64,000 nucleotides of DNA from positions 930,001-994,000 of the forward strand of contig NC_089436.1 of assembly GCF_026210795.1 (NCBI RefSeq), read 5' to 3'. Within the stretch, counting starts at the first letter, position 1. The number at the start of each line of letters is the position of its first letter. Positions 1-11,472 of the stretch are shown in pieces. This DNA is from Rhizophagus irregularis. Its lineage: Eukaryota; Glomeromycota; Glomeromycetes; Glomerales; Glomeraceae. The translations under genes and the position numbers were made by a program. The notes beneath the pieces were generated by a model, which searched no databases, was not told the DNA's origin, and worked only from the letters and a program-made list of their open reading frames with translations.

Positions 1-746
1 CGAGTAAATATGAAGGTTTACGCTGCAGAAATACCAAAGTATCTCACACCTGGAAGGATAACATTGTATTTAAAAATGCTGCTTCATCTGAATTTGGTGA
101 TTCAATTCTTCGATATGTAAGTGAAGATAGTAATGGGTATTTTTTATGTTTACAATGTAAGTGGATATGGGGAAAAGATTTTCAGATTCCGTTGAAATTG
201 CCTGATTTCGTAGGTGAGCATAGAAAAAATTTAGCTACCTTAGAGAAGTGTGATTCTGAAGAGATTAAGAAGGAAAAGATTATTACTGTATTATTCACGA
301 CAAGAGCGATTGATCCTGAATTGACCTACGACTTCAGTTCTGCTATTCCTGATAATATTCTTCTTGTTTGCAGAGACAATTTTCATCAACACTTTGGTAG
401 GTTGTTCGCCTCCCGAGTTGATTTTGAATTATTGTCCGTCAACGCAAACTACACATGTCCAGATATCCTAACAAAAATCTTTAGTACAGAAATAAAAGAT
501 TCACCAGAGGCTTTGATGCTTAAACGACCATTTCACTCACCTGAGGATTTCAAAGATAGAGTAGCTTTCAATGATGGAGTAACTTTTGACAGTGATGAGG
601 GAATTAAGGCGAAGATTTGCAGGCTCTCATATGTTCCATTTCAAAAACATCAAGTTTCGCAAATTCAAGAGCTACCTGCGTTTGAGCGCAGGGTTTTCCC
701 GAGACTCGCGAATGAAGAAAGAATAAATTATCGTAATCTAGGATGA
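1..746 (+). CDS. 3' part of an unrecognised protein, possible PD-(D/E)XK nuclease-like core
   Basis: One frame is open from base 3 to the TGA at 744-746, so the visible part is about 247 residues and the 5' end lies outside the window. There is no in-frame ATG that must be the start. A stretch with GD, 18 residues later QCK and then W (about residues 45-66 of the visible part) resembles the D...(E/Q)xK pattern of restriction-endonuclease-fold nucleases. A later segment reads LLVCRDNFHQHFGRLF. The function is inferred from this weak pattern only. Upstream exons or domains are not visible. Codon use and composition fit a real fungal gene, and the frame has no internal stop. Confidence 0.6.
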   Translation, partial: SKYEGLRCRNTKVSHTWKDNIVFKNAASSEFGDSILRYVSEDSNGYFLCLQCKWIWGKDFQIPLKLPDFVGEHRKNLATLEKCDSEEIKKEKIITVLFTTRAIDPELTYDFSSAIPDNILLVCRDNFHQHFGRLFASRVDFELLSVNANYTCPDILTKIFSTEIKDSPEALMLKRPFHSPEDFKDRVAFNDGVTFDSDEGIKAKICRLSYVPFQKHQVSQIQELPAFERRVFPRLANEERINYRNLG

Positions 747-1292
747 CTCTAGTTATGATAAATTCACAAATTTTATTATTTGTTGTCACTGAAAGCAACG
801 TTATATTCATTAAATATGATTCCATATTGATAATTAAAATATTGTAATAAAGTAACATACGTTATTATTTTTGCGGTAATTAGAATTCCTGTATTGTATG
901 TTTGTCTATGTATGTGCATGCTTGCTTTTTTCGAATAATGTATTGTGTGATCAGACGTTCATACTTGCTTTCCATAAATATATATAAGAACCGCAAAAGT
1001 ATCGGACTTGACCCTCCGGTCAATTATGCATGTTTATGCATAACAAAAAATTGTATTTCTTGACCCGAAATGTGATAATCGATAATGTGATAAAACAAAA
1101 AAATAAATTAATTGAACAAACTTTCAACAAATTTTAATTTCACAATTTTGACATTTTTGGCATGAAAGTATTTAAAATTATGGTTAGACTTTTTATAATG
1201 AAAGGCTATGTATACAATTTTTTAATTATAGAATATAATATTTACAACGAAACATAATTATATACTTTTTTTTACATTTATATAAATCAGCA
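747..1292. other. Intergenic, nothing recognised
   Basis: AT-rich sequence between the stop of the first gene and the F-box-like remnant. No open frame of note, no terminal repeats and no tRNA-like structure were seen. Confidence 0.5.
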
Positions 1293-1454
1293 CCAACTAA
1301 TCTAAGAGAAATTAGATTTTTTGATGAATTTAATGTTTCTTTGGAAGTCTTGAAAGAATTCTTTGAAAAATGGAAAGGTCGTCCTACACTTTCTATACTT
1401 ACATCTAATTCTATTTATGAAGGAGAAGATAAAAGTAAGTTACAAGATTACTAA
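1293..1454 (+). pseudogene. F-box/LRR-type protein fragment
   Basis: The frame starting at 1293 directly follows a good intron acceptor (aaatcag at 1284-1290). It reads NLREIRFFDEFNVSLEVLKE, then FFEKWKGRPTLSILTSN and IYEGED, and stops with TAA at 1452-1454. The FFEKWKGRPxLSILTSNxIYEGED pattern is one I associate with the C-terminal part of the expanded F-box proteins of Rhizophagus. A GTAAGT donor lies at 1435-1440. No F-box or upstream exons are present nearby, so this is most likely an isolated last-exon remnant. Confidence 0.4.
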
Positions 1455-1543
1455 AAATGCTCTTGAGAAAATGTGTTGTTATCAGAAAAGTTGTTATCAG
1501 AAGCTTGATTAAATAAGAATAAGAATTGGATAACTCAATATGA

Positions 1544-1585
1544 TTATTGTAGGAAAATTGAAAATTGACCGAGATCATTTGGAAT
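1544..1585 (-). pseudogene. Detached C-terminal end of the MULE-type transposase
   Basis: Read on the minus strand and joined to the sequence beyond 4349, with one copy of the 8-bp duplication removed, these bases continue the frame that ends PSIPN with DLGQFSIFLQ and a TAA at 1544-1546. The piece is therefore the original 3' end of the minus-strand gene at 4350-5990, displaced by the hAT insertion. Confidence 0.6.
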
Positions 1586-4341
1586 TAGGGATGCCAAAAG
1601 TTCGGTTATGACCGATCATAACCGGTTTTTACCGGTTCGGTTACGGTTCGGTTCCAGTCTAAAACCGACCGGTTAACCGACGGTTTTATATATAAAAAAA
1701 CCGATCAAAAAACCGATACTGCTAATTGATTATTAAATGACGATATATTACAAATTTGATACATATGATATTAAATAACTTGTTTTTATTATTCTGCGGA
1801 AATTATATAAGCTGTAAATCACTGCACCATTACTAAAATTAGTTTATTGGCTTATTTTCATATGCAAATGTTTTTTTGTAAAGTGCGCTTAAAAAAAAAA
1901 AAAATTTATTAAAATATTTTTATTCTTTTTTTAACAAATCATCAAAGTATCTATTTATTAATTTTTTTTGCCTAAATAATTGATTTTAAAATTAATGGAT
2001 AATTTTGATGTTGACTCAAACTATACTTCAGAAGATGAGAGTGAATATTCTTTTGGGAGTTCCTCTCAACACTCAGCGTATAGTTTAGAAATGCACAGAA
2101 ATGATATGATTTTAGATGATGATAATACAAATCAGCAGGAACTTGATGATGAGGAAAATGAAGATGATGAAAACCAAAGTAATAGAACGCCATCTGATGT
2201 ATGGGAGCATATAGATAAAGTAACAGATCCAGAAAAACCTAAATGTAAGATTTGTAATAAATTTTTTTCAGCAAAAAGTTCTACAACAACATTGCGAAAT
2301 CACATTAAAAAATATCACAAACATATTCATAGAGAAGCCAACCAAACAACTCTTAAATTTAAGGGCAACATTACTTCCTTTTATGATAAAGAAAAAAATG
2401 CTGAATTCGTTAAACTTCTTATTAAATGGATAGTAATTGACATGCTACCATTTTCTCTTGTTGATAGTGTTTATTTCAATGAATTTATACAAAAATTAAA
2501 TCCAAAATTTAGATGTCCAGGTCGTACTACATTAAAAAATGAAATAATGTCTGAATTTAAATCTAGGCGTGAACATATTGTTGATTTTGTTAAAGATATT
2601 CCAGGTCGTTGCTCAATTACAACTGATATATGGTCAAGTATTAAAAATGAAGCATTTATTGGAGTTACAATTCATTTTATTACTAATGAATGGAAGTTGA
2701 AGCATTTTACACTTGAAGTTTTGCGAATAACTGGTTCTCATACTGGAAATGCAATTTATGAAATTCTCAATAAACTTTTAGTAGATTTTGATCTCAAACA
2801 AAAAATTATATCCATTACTACTGATAATGGAAGTAATATGGTTGTGGCTTGTAGATTGTTAAAAAATGATTTTGACATTCAAACACCTGCATTAGATTTT
2901 ATTCATTCTCGTTGTATATGTCATATATTAAATCTTGCAGTAAATGCAGGATTAAAACATGTAGAAAATTTAATTAAGAAGTTAAGAAAAATAGTAAAAC
3001 GTGTTAGGAGAACCCAATTATATCTTGAGGAATTAGAAAGATTAGCAATTGCTGCTAATCATACATTTAAGCATCCAATTTTGGATGTTAAAACCAGATG
3101 GAATTCTGTATTCCTTATGGCTGAACGTGCATTAATTCTTAAGGATGACTTATTAATAATAAAATCTCGACATCAACCACTTCAGGATATTTGGCTTAAT
3201 GAAAGGGAATGGGAAAAAATTGAAGTAAGTGTTAATTTTTATAATAATTATTAAATTATTATTTTATATTTAATTATTAATTACAAGTTTTAATTTTAGC
3301 ATCTGGTTAATTTATTATCACAATTTCATATTGCTACAGCCGAACTTTCCACACAAACATATCCAACAATAGCATATGCAAGAGTAGTACTTTTAGGTTT
3401 ACTTGTTGATCTTAATGAAAATAGAGGTCATAACTATTCTCTTAGTGAAGTTCTTTTGGCAATCCGTAATAAAATTCAAGAATATTGGGCTCACATTGAT
3501 AAAATGACTCATGTTCCAGCATTTTTTGACCCAAGGTACAAAACAATTGCATACAAAAACTTGGAAATCAATGAGATTCTTGAACCCATTCGTAATAATT
3601 TTCCAGATTCAGCTTTAAGTAATTTGCCATCTAATAATAATGCATCTATATTTGTTCAACGTTTATCATCTGTACGTCAACAAAGAAATTCAAATACTGA
3701 TGAATTGTTAAAATACTGGGAATCAGCAGATGCAAGTTTTGATATAGAACCATTATCATGGTGGCATGCTCATTCAACAGAATACCCTATATTATCAAAA
3801 ATGGCCCAGAGTTATTTATCTGTACAAGCTTCTTCAGTACCTGTGAACAATTATTTTCTTTGGCTGGTAATGTGGTAAGTAAAAAAAGAAATAGGTTGGA
3901 TGAGGATACAACTAGGGCATGTTTGTGTTTAAGAAGTTGGATGATTGAAGGAATTGAATAACTTAAATATTTTAATTTAGTATAATGAATTTAAATATAT
4001 TAATTATATATAAGGAGTTTCAATATTTTCCAGCAAAAATTTACTAAATTTAAACATTATTAGCATTATTCATTTATTAACATTTATTAGTATTTTTTTT
4101 ATTGGTTTATTGACAATTATTTAGTTATTTTTTTTTGTAAAAATCATTAATAAAAAACTTTTAATAAGTTTAATGATATTGTTTATTAACGAATTATTAA
4201 TAAATCAATAAAATTTAAAATTCGGTTTTGTACCAGTTTTACGGTTCGGTTTTACCGGTCGGTTATGCGGTCAGTTCAGTTTTGGTTGAAAACCGCGGTT
4301 TTAAAACTGAAACCGAACCGAACCGACCGTTGGCATCCCTA
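1586..4341 (+). mobile_element. hAT-superfamily DNA transposon, 2756 bp, complete ends
   Basis: The ends are inverted: the left begins TAGGGATGCCAA and the right ends TTGGCATCCCTA. The element is flanked by a perfect 8-bp direct repeat TTTGGAAT at 1578-1585 and 4342-4349, the target duplication length of hAT elements. Subterminal regions carry many copies of short ACCGGTTCGGTT-type motifs in both orientations (1597-1700 and 4224-4330), typical transposase-binding arrays. It encodes a BED-finger transposase with one intron. It landed a few codons before the stop of a MULE-type gene on the opposite strand. The perfect duplication suggests a fairly recent insertion, although the transposase frame is already broken near its end. 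Confidence 0.93.
1995..3961 (+). pseudogene. hAT transposase (BED zinc finger), one frameshift near C-terminus
   Basis: The start is ATG 1995. Exon 1 is 1995-3224, the intron 3225-3299 (GTAAGT...TTTTAG) and exon 2 starts at 3300; the join is in phase 0. The N-terminus is acidic. A BED-type zinc finger has C84, C87, H103 and H108. The catalytic core shows ITTDIWSS and ITTDNGSNMV with KTRWNSVF downstream, matching the RNase H-like fold of hAT transposases. In exon 2 the C-terminal dimerisation segment starts normally (YLSVQASSVP) but then leaves frame around 3843-3850. The expected continuation (EQLFSLAGNVVSKKRNRL) is in another frame and ends at 3961. One missing base explains this, either a real lesion or a sequence error. 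Confidence 0.88.
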
Positions 4342-4349
4342 TTTGGAAT

Positions 4350-5990
4350 CGAAGGATAGACCAATTGATCTTGAGAAATATTGAAAGAGATATAATTACT
4401 ATTAGGAATCGCATTAGTTGAAGAGAATGTAGATTGTGAATAAATTGAAGTAGGGAGCAAAGTATTGATGTTTGTATAATAAGGAATATTATAAAGAGTA
4501 GGTTGAAGAGTTGGTTGTGAATTAAAAGATGGATTCAAATCAAAATTGATGTTGTACGAAGCAGGTAAATTAACATTAGGTACAGATGGTCCCAAATTAT
4601 TTTCATTATTCTTGTTATTCCGTTATCCTTAGCATTTTCCTGCAATTAAGATATTAGTGAAACAGTAGATTGGTTTTTATAATTTAAAAAATAATGATTA
4701 CCTTATATGAACGAATTTGTCTTCTAATTCGTTTTGTTTTTCTATGCTGAGTTGAAAAGGCTTCCTTATTTTCCTTATCTTCTTGTAAAATAGAATTACA
4801 TAAAATTCGTCGTGGTTTTGCAGAAGGTTTCGGCGGAGCTCCAATAGCATTAAAATCACGCTTATTGTTTAATTCTGAACAAAAAGGATCTCTATTTAAT
4901 TTCAATGGTTTATTATCTGGCCAAATTTTTTATAATAATTATTTTATATTTAAATATAAATAAAATATCATGAAAAGAAATGAATAATTATACCTTGAAG
5001 TTCAAATAATCTTAAAATTTTATTATAAGCCACATGAGTATCTCCTTCATAAATTAACTAGTTTTTATTTTCTGCAGAAATAACGCATTTCTTATTCTTA
5101 AATAATCATAAAGATTTTCTGCATTTAATGATTCTTTATATATTCTTGCTGCATGACAGTGCTTACCACATCCCAAAAAGATCCATTCCAAATACTGTAT
5201 AATCTAGGCATATTAAGCATTCTCCACTAAAAATATTTGTTAAATAATATCCTTCTAGTTCAGGAACTACACTATAATGATTCTTTGCAAACTTTTGATA
5301 AAGTGGATATAACTTTTCAATAATATTATCATCCATTTTCACAAAACTTCCAACGTATGATGATTCTAATACATTTAATTGATTATGTTTTTTTACATAA
5401 AAATAATTGTTGTTATTTGATGATTTTACGTATCCCATTAAGAAATAGAGTCACCCAAATTAAGTTATTTTAACTTGTCTGAAGAAATATGTTTTGATTG
5501 GTTTTCTTGTATGATAGTATTGATATAGTCAAATTAAATAAATGCTAATTAATAAATTTAAAATTAATTATAATTTATTTATTTGCTCAGCATCAAATAA
5601 AGTACTTAAACCAGCTTCAAAACTTGTTTCTCCGAACCTTTCAGTAATATTTGCTCTATTTAATTTTAGTCCATATAATCTTTCAATAAATTTACAACAG
5701 TTTTAATTCTGCTATGATTTGTTTCAATTGATTGATTCATTCTCTATGTGAAGTTATTAGTTGTCATTAAATTATCCTGTAAAGTTTGAGGAAATCTTCC
5801 AGTATCGAAAAAACCAAGTATCCACTCATCACTAATCCAATTATTATAATATCATTTATAATTTTTTGTTTTACATTATTAGCCAAATCTAAAGAATTTA
5901 CAAATTTCTTATATTCAATAGTTAATTCTTCACATTGTTTAATACTTCTAGCCAAGGTTCTTGTGCCACTAATAAAGTCAATCTTAAAGT
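4350..5990 (-). pseudogene. MULE-type transposase, degenerate 3' half with SWIM-like zinc motif
   Basis: Read on the minus strand from about 5990 downward. First comes a segment with RSIKQCEELTIEYKKFVN, then (shifted by one frame) WISDEWILGFFDTGRFPQ and LMTTNNFT. Next is KNHYSVVPELEGYYLTNIF, leading to GECLICLD and CGKHCHAARIYKE (5150-5240), a SWIM-like C/H cluster. A proline/lysine-rich tail follows (AIGAPPKPSAKPRRI at 4800-4870, then NLGPSVPNVNLPASYN at 4550-4595). At least four breaks are visible: frameshifts near 5830, 5175 and 4620, and a stop near 5060. An intron lies at about 4640-4703. The family call comes from the TTNNFT and SWIM-like motifs. The last codons are displaced to 1544-1585 by the hAT insertion. 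Confidence 0.7.
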
Positions 5991-6917
5991 TTTTTTAGTA
6001 AAAATATTAAATTATTTGATTAAAAATTAATAGATTTATTTATTAGAATATGTATATTTAAAAATTGGTTAATATTTCATTTCTTCTTATCTGAATCACA
6101 AATTAATTTAAAAATCTAATTATTAAATAATATTATATACAGTTTTAAAATATTGAATTATTATTATAATAAAATTTTGAAAAATTCTTATATAAATAAA
6201 ATTTTAGATTTAAAACTATTTTAAATAATCTTAATAAAAAGTATTTCTATTTAATATCTATTTAAAATATACTTAATTTTTTATTTTATGCTTAAACTAA
6301 AAGTTAAATTTACACTTAAATTATATTTAATTTATATTTGAATTATATTTAATTTTTTTTTATTTCAGTATATTTTTAATATATTTTAAGTATAAAATAT
6401 AATTCAAATATATTTTAAATATATTTTAATAAAAATACTTTTTATAGGGATAAAAGTTTTTGTAATTATTATTATAATTGCTAATAACTTTAAAAATTAA
6501 ATAAAAATAAGCAAATTAATTTTCTAATTTAAAAATGAGTATATTTAATTTGAATTATAATAATTTTAGCCAGAATTATAAAAAGTTTTAAGTGTAAAAA
6601 AATGTATTTATATTTTACAAAATATAGTAATTAATAAAAATCAATAATTTTATTATTAATAATTTATAAATTATTTTGATACAACTAATTTCTTTTATAA
6701 TTATACCTCTTGAGACCGTCCAATAGTGTAATTATAATAAAGTATACTTATTAATGAAATTATATTTAGTATTCTTATATAAATAAATATAATTATATAT
6801 ATATATATTTGTCATAATGTAAAATATACTTAAAATTATTTATTTGTTAAAGATATTATAAAAATTTTGAAAAATAAAAACTTTTTCTACCACTGAATTT
6901 AAAGTGCAGACTATATA
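5991..6917. other. Very AT-rich intergenic stretch
   Basis: Long runs of A/T with many partly palindromic TTTAAATATA-like words. No open frame of note. It may be decayed upstream transposase sequence, but nothing recognisable remains. Confidence 0.5.
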
Positions 6918-7262
6918 CTGTATTTTTCCAATATTAAGCACTCCTTTTTGCAGGGATTTTGTGTGAAAAGTTTAGGGGAGTGCTTAATTTCAACAGTTTA
7001 GAAAAATGCCTTTTAAACGTCTTTAAATTAATTTAAAATTCGTTTAAAAAAATTTTGCAAAAAAAAGTTTCAATAGTTAAATTCTTTTATTTGTAAATAT
7101 ATTTTTCAATAATAATGTAATCTTGTAATTTTTGTTTTTTTCAATAATATAATAAAATCAATAAGTAGTCGGAGAGGTGCTTATTTTCAGTTTATGCTTG
7201 ATATCGTGCAAAGTAAGGGGGGTGCTTAATTTCGGAAAATGCTTAATATTGGAAAAATACGG
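6918..7262. mobile_element. MITE, 345 bp, TA target site (Tc1/mariner-type)
   Basis: Terminal inverted repeats of about 23 bases, starting CTGTATTTTTCCAATATTAA on the left and ending in the reverse complement on the right with one mismatch. The element is flanked by TA on both sides (6916-6917 and 7263-7264). Inside are further GTGCTTAATTTC-like words. There is no coding capacity. Related ends occur at 12366-12474 and, as a half, near 16330. Confidence 0.75.
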
Positions 7263-7302
7263 TACTTTATTGGTATTTCATTAAAGACTTTTTCTATTTG
7301 TA

Positions 7303-7648
7303 CACTAGTATGCAAAACACGGATCACGTGTTTATCATACTTTCTGGTGATCTACATAAAAATTTCCTTTTTTGGAATTTTGTGTAATGAATTTTCATTT
7401 TTACTGAGAAGCAAAATTGCCCTTTTTTTGGATGTGTAACATTACTCCAGTTTCCAAAAATGGAAATTCAGGTAAATTTTGGCTGGAATTATAAATTTGG
7501 CCGAAATTATAGGGTGCGACATATAATATGTGACAATTAAGGGGTTTCTTACTGAAAAAAATCTAAGTCCCTAGAATGAATAATAAAAATGGAAAACTAG
7601 AAGGGTGTGACATGGGTGACAAATTAAAGTCACGTGAGCACACTAGTG
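7303..7648. mobile_element. MITE-like element with CACTAGT ends
   Basis: Both ends carry CACTAGT(A/G)TGC in inverted orientation and are flanked by TA. A CACGTG lies near each end. The interior contains TTTTTTGGAATTTTG and its complement, also found in a related sequence at 46640-46975. There is no coding capacity. Confidence 0.5.
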
Positions 7649-7649
7649 T

Positions 7650-8299
7650 ATTTTAAGAAATTTTCTTTATTAAATTATATAATTTATATATTTATACAAA
7701 AGTGTAATTATATTTATAGTTAATAAAATAATTATAAAAAAAATATTTTATATATATAAAAAAATTGGGACTAAAAATATATATTCTAAAAAAAAAAAAG
7801 TTTTTATATAAAAGATTTTTGTTTATAAAGAAGGGTTAACTGTAATATTTTTTTTAAAAATAAATAAAATAAATATAATTTTAATTAAAGAATTAAATAA
7901 AAAATATAAAATTTTAAATATTTTTAATAAATTTTTATTTTTCATTAATAATTTATAAATTTTATAAGAAATTTTAATTATAGTTGTATTGGTAAGACTA
8001 GCAGTAAATATCATTAAGTATATATGCTGTTCAAAGTATTTTAGGATGTCATAATTATAATTTGAGATGTTATAATTCATTTAGTTCATATATAATTTGT
8101 TATGTAAAATGCCAAAATAATATGGGATGCCATAATTGAATTTGGGATTTTACTTATAATTATAGCAGCCTAAAATAATTTAGATAATATATATATTATT
8201 AAGTATAGACTAAATTCTAACAGTAAATACTAAATATTATATAATAATTAAAATTCTATATATTTTAAAAAAATGCTAAAATATACAAATTAATTATTT
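7650..8299. other. AT-rich intergenic, nothing recognised
   Basis: A/T runs and short imperfect palindromes between two inserted elements. An 85-codon minus frame (7823-8080) is lysine/isoleucine-rich low-complexity sequence and not a credible gene. Confidence 0.45.
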
Positions 8300-8307
8300 T
8301 ATATAAT

Positions 8308-9002
8308 TAGGGCTTCGATTGGTTTCGGTATCAGAACGGTTTTGGTATTCTGATTTACTGAACCAAACCTTTTGGTAAATTTACTGATCAGTTTCAGTAA
8401 CTTTAGTTTTGGTATCGGTTTTGCGATTTACCAAACTGATTTACCGAACTGATATTTTCAGTATCAGTTTCAGTAAATTTTACTGATCATTTTGGTAAAT
8501 TTACTGAACTGATTTGCTGAACATTTCGTGACATTGATAAAAAATGTCGTGAAATGTTTTTTTTGACAATTTAATAAAAATGTTGCGAAACGTTTTTATT
8601 AGTTAATTTATTTAAAAAAAAATGTTTCGCAACATTTTTTTTTGATAATTTAATAAAAACATTGCGAAACATTTTTATTTGTTAATTTGATTAAAAAAAC
8701 ATTTTACAACGTTTTTTTTCAATAATTTAATAAAAACGTTGCAAAACGTTTTTATTAGTTAATTTAATTAAAAAAAAACGTTTTTGCACGTTTTTTTAAT
8801 AAAAAACATTGCGAAAACGTTAAAAACTGAACTGATAATGAATCGGTAAATCAGTTCAGTTTTCGGTATTTACCAGTCAGTTTCAGTATTGATGATTACT
8901 GAAACTGATTAGTTTCAGTAATTAATAATACTGATACCAATCAATTCAGTTCAGTTTCGGTTTTGGCAAAAACTATACTGAACTGAACCGATCAGAGCCC
9001 TA
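8308..9002. mobile_element. Non-autonomous hAT element, 695 bp
   Basis: The left end TAGGGCTTCGATTGGTT and the right end (reverse complement TAGGGCTCTGATCGGTT) are inverted repeats with a few mismatches. An 8-bp direct repeat TATATAAT flanks both ends (8300-8307 and 9003-9010). Subterminal zones are packed with TTTACTGAACTGAT-like words in both orientations. The middle (8520-8820) is a ladder of GTTGCGAAACGTTTTT palindromic units. No open frame. Confidence 0.85.
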
Positions 9003-9330
9003 TATATAATATAAAGATTTTTAGTATTATAAAATTTTTATATATTATAAAATTGTTTTATATTAGTTTATATATTTTATTATTAACTCAATTATATTAA
9101 CTCAATTATAATAATTTATTTATGAATATATGAGAGAACTTTTTTTGACGATTACTATGACCACTTTTTTCGCAGAATAAAAAATTTTACTTTTTATTAT
9201 TTTTTAGCGTAAAATGTCTTAAGTGAGAAAATACAATATTAGATTTGACCTGGAAAAGGTCACCCAATGTTTTATTTTTGAAAAGAGTTATCTTGGAACA
9301 CTCAGTACTGTCCTTTAGAATATAAAAAAT

Positions 9331-11472
9331 ACTAATCCAACTGATATTCTTGAATATCACTGGTAAAAAAATGATTTATCCTACACATATCTTACACATA
9401 TTGGGTACTCAAAATGTAGAAAATCATACACAAATAATACACATATCATACACATATTGGGTACTAATATATATATCATACATATATCAGGTACCTGATA
9501 GGTATACTATATATATAAGTACCCGATATGTATATGATATGTGTATTATTTATGTATGATTTTCTACATTTTGAGTACCCGATATATGTAAGATATGTGT
9601 AGGATATGTGTAGGATAGACCATTTTTTTACCAGTGTATGTCAAACTTATTTTACCTGCCGATGAATACAACAGTATAGTATGGAAGACTTTGTTAAGAA
9701 CCACAAACTGTCTTTTAAAGAACTTGGTCTCAAGTCTGATTTACAACTGTCTACTTGCTATATATTCTCACTGACTTTACCGACGAGTTCATAGCTTACA
9801 TTAAAGAACATGTAAAGTATACTTTTCAAGAGCAAGTGGTGCAGTTAGAGTCAATAACAATGACCAATGATATGCTAGTATCATTACAGGCACAGCCAAT
9901 GGAAACAGAAATTTTTGAAAATGTTGAACGCCAATCAATGAATGTAGAACATGATGATCAAAATATTAAACACCAATCAGAGGACGTAATACCTGAATTT
10001 TCAACAAAAAACTCTATTAAGAGTTCCACAAAATTGAACGCTAAAGCCATACCTTATACCCAAAAGGAAAAGGATGAACTGTTACATTTGCAGAAATAGT
10101 CTCTAGGAATTTAGATGTAGGCAGCAACTGTGACACCTCCTAACTCCACCTGATAATAGGGCAAGAATTAATGTGATCAAGCGTACAGCATCAGATAGCA
10201 AGGCTCAGCTGGCTAAGAAGAAACAACAATGTGCTCCTCCAAAAGAAATACAATCAGTAATGACTGGATATGATCCAGTACTCAAGGATAATGTTCGGAA
10301 AATTACTTTATATGATATCCTTCCACCTGGGCTCAGCTCGAAATTCTCTAGCATCTTGAGAAATAGGGTTACATGATCACTTTCAAGACTAAACGTTAGA
10401 AGAAATATTTAACAGTCACTGTCTCAATTGATTTCAACGAGTGGGCTATGAACCTATGAAATCAAGGAGTCTGGACTACTTCTTTAGGAGGCCTTTCTGT
10501 TTAATGGTATCATACTAACTGGAATCTTTAACAAAGAAAGGAACGAGAATGATTTCAGGCTATAATGAAAGATTTACCTAAAAATATCACTACTTCAATG
10601 CTTTATCCCTCAAATCCTACCCAATCACCTTTATCCCATTTGGAATGCAAAACTTTCAAGATAGTTCAGGAGAAAAGTACCTGCAAGATCATCATGTATT
10701 ACAAAAATTGGGTAGATTTGGAAAAAATCATGAATACTAAGCTGAACTTGCAAGAATATGAAGGTGTTTGGACTAGGTACTTCTTGCCTCAACTATCTAA
10801 AAGTCGTAATCGATCACTAAAAAGTGACCGTAATCAAAAGCAGAATCAAGATTTGGCTGACAAGGTTGGATCAAAGACTACAAATAACAAGAATTAGAAG
10901 AGCAATCCTACCAGAAAAGAATTCAGAAACTATAGGAAACTGAAGAAAGGCTTAGATGGTGACGAAACTGGCAAACTTACACTATTAGTAGAAATCAGGT
11001 CGCTACTAAGAAGACTGGAACATTGACAGAATGACAATACCTTTCTTGAAGACTATGCAGGGCGAATGGAACACTATAGTAGAACTTCGTATTTGTAGAA
11101 TACTAATTTTTATTTTATTAGTTCACCTTTTTTTAAATTTTTTTTTTTACCCTGACTTTTTTGTTATTGCCCTTTTATTTCTTTTTGTGTTTGAGTTTGG
11201 GTTTCATCTGCAGTAGCAGTAAGTCCTTCAAGACACTCATAATGTAGACTGGAAGGATGGACTCCATCTAAGAAAGGACACCTTCAAGGTGGCACTTACT
11301 CCCTAGCCTAAGTCCTTCACTGACAGTGCACACATGGTTGCTTTGCCAAAGTTAGTGGGTGGTGTAATTCTTGCAGTAAATTAGGATTTCAATTAGTTAT
11401 ACGTATATTGTATTAGCTCGTCTTTTATAAATCTTAATAAAGAATTATATATGCTGCAGCAAAAAAAAAAAA
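9331..11472 (+). pseudogene. Decayed non-LTR-type retroelement, ORF1-like, with poly(A) end
   Basis: Coding traces run in changing frames. They begin TNPTDILEY...VKLILPADEY around the nested MITE, then a segment at 9755-10099, LKDNVRKITLYDILPPGL at about 10290, and MKDLPKNITTSMLYPSNPTQ at 10565. A basic Q/N/K-rich tail follows, then LVEIRSLLRRLEH near 11000. This order (nucleic-acid-binding core, basic tail, short leucine-rich end) is one I associate with ORF1-like proteins of Rhizophagus retroelements. The 3' end has AATAAA at about 11436 and then A-runs at 11461-11472. Several frameshifts and stops show it is dead. No reverse transcriptase was found. The 5' border is not defined. Confidence 0.5.
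9358..9636. mobile_element. Foldback MITE, 279 bp, CACTGGT ends, 3-bp duplication
   Basis: Ends are CACTGGTAAAAAAATG and its complement; nearly the whole element is a palindrome with arms of about 135 bases. It is flanked by TAT (9355-9357 and 9637-9639). Removing the element and one TAT restores an open frame in the surrounding retroelement (EY joined to VKLILPADEY). That supports the borders and the 3-bp duplication, which is the CACTA-type length. Confidence 0.85.

Noticed and set aside
7823-8080. 85-codon minus-strand frame
   Set aside because: Ile/Lys/Leu/Phe-rich product of an A/T run; no start context, no motif.
11031-11216. Hydrophobic 61-codon frame
   Set aside because: It is the T-rich 3' untranslated part of the decayed retroelement, after the ORF1-like end.
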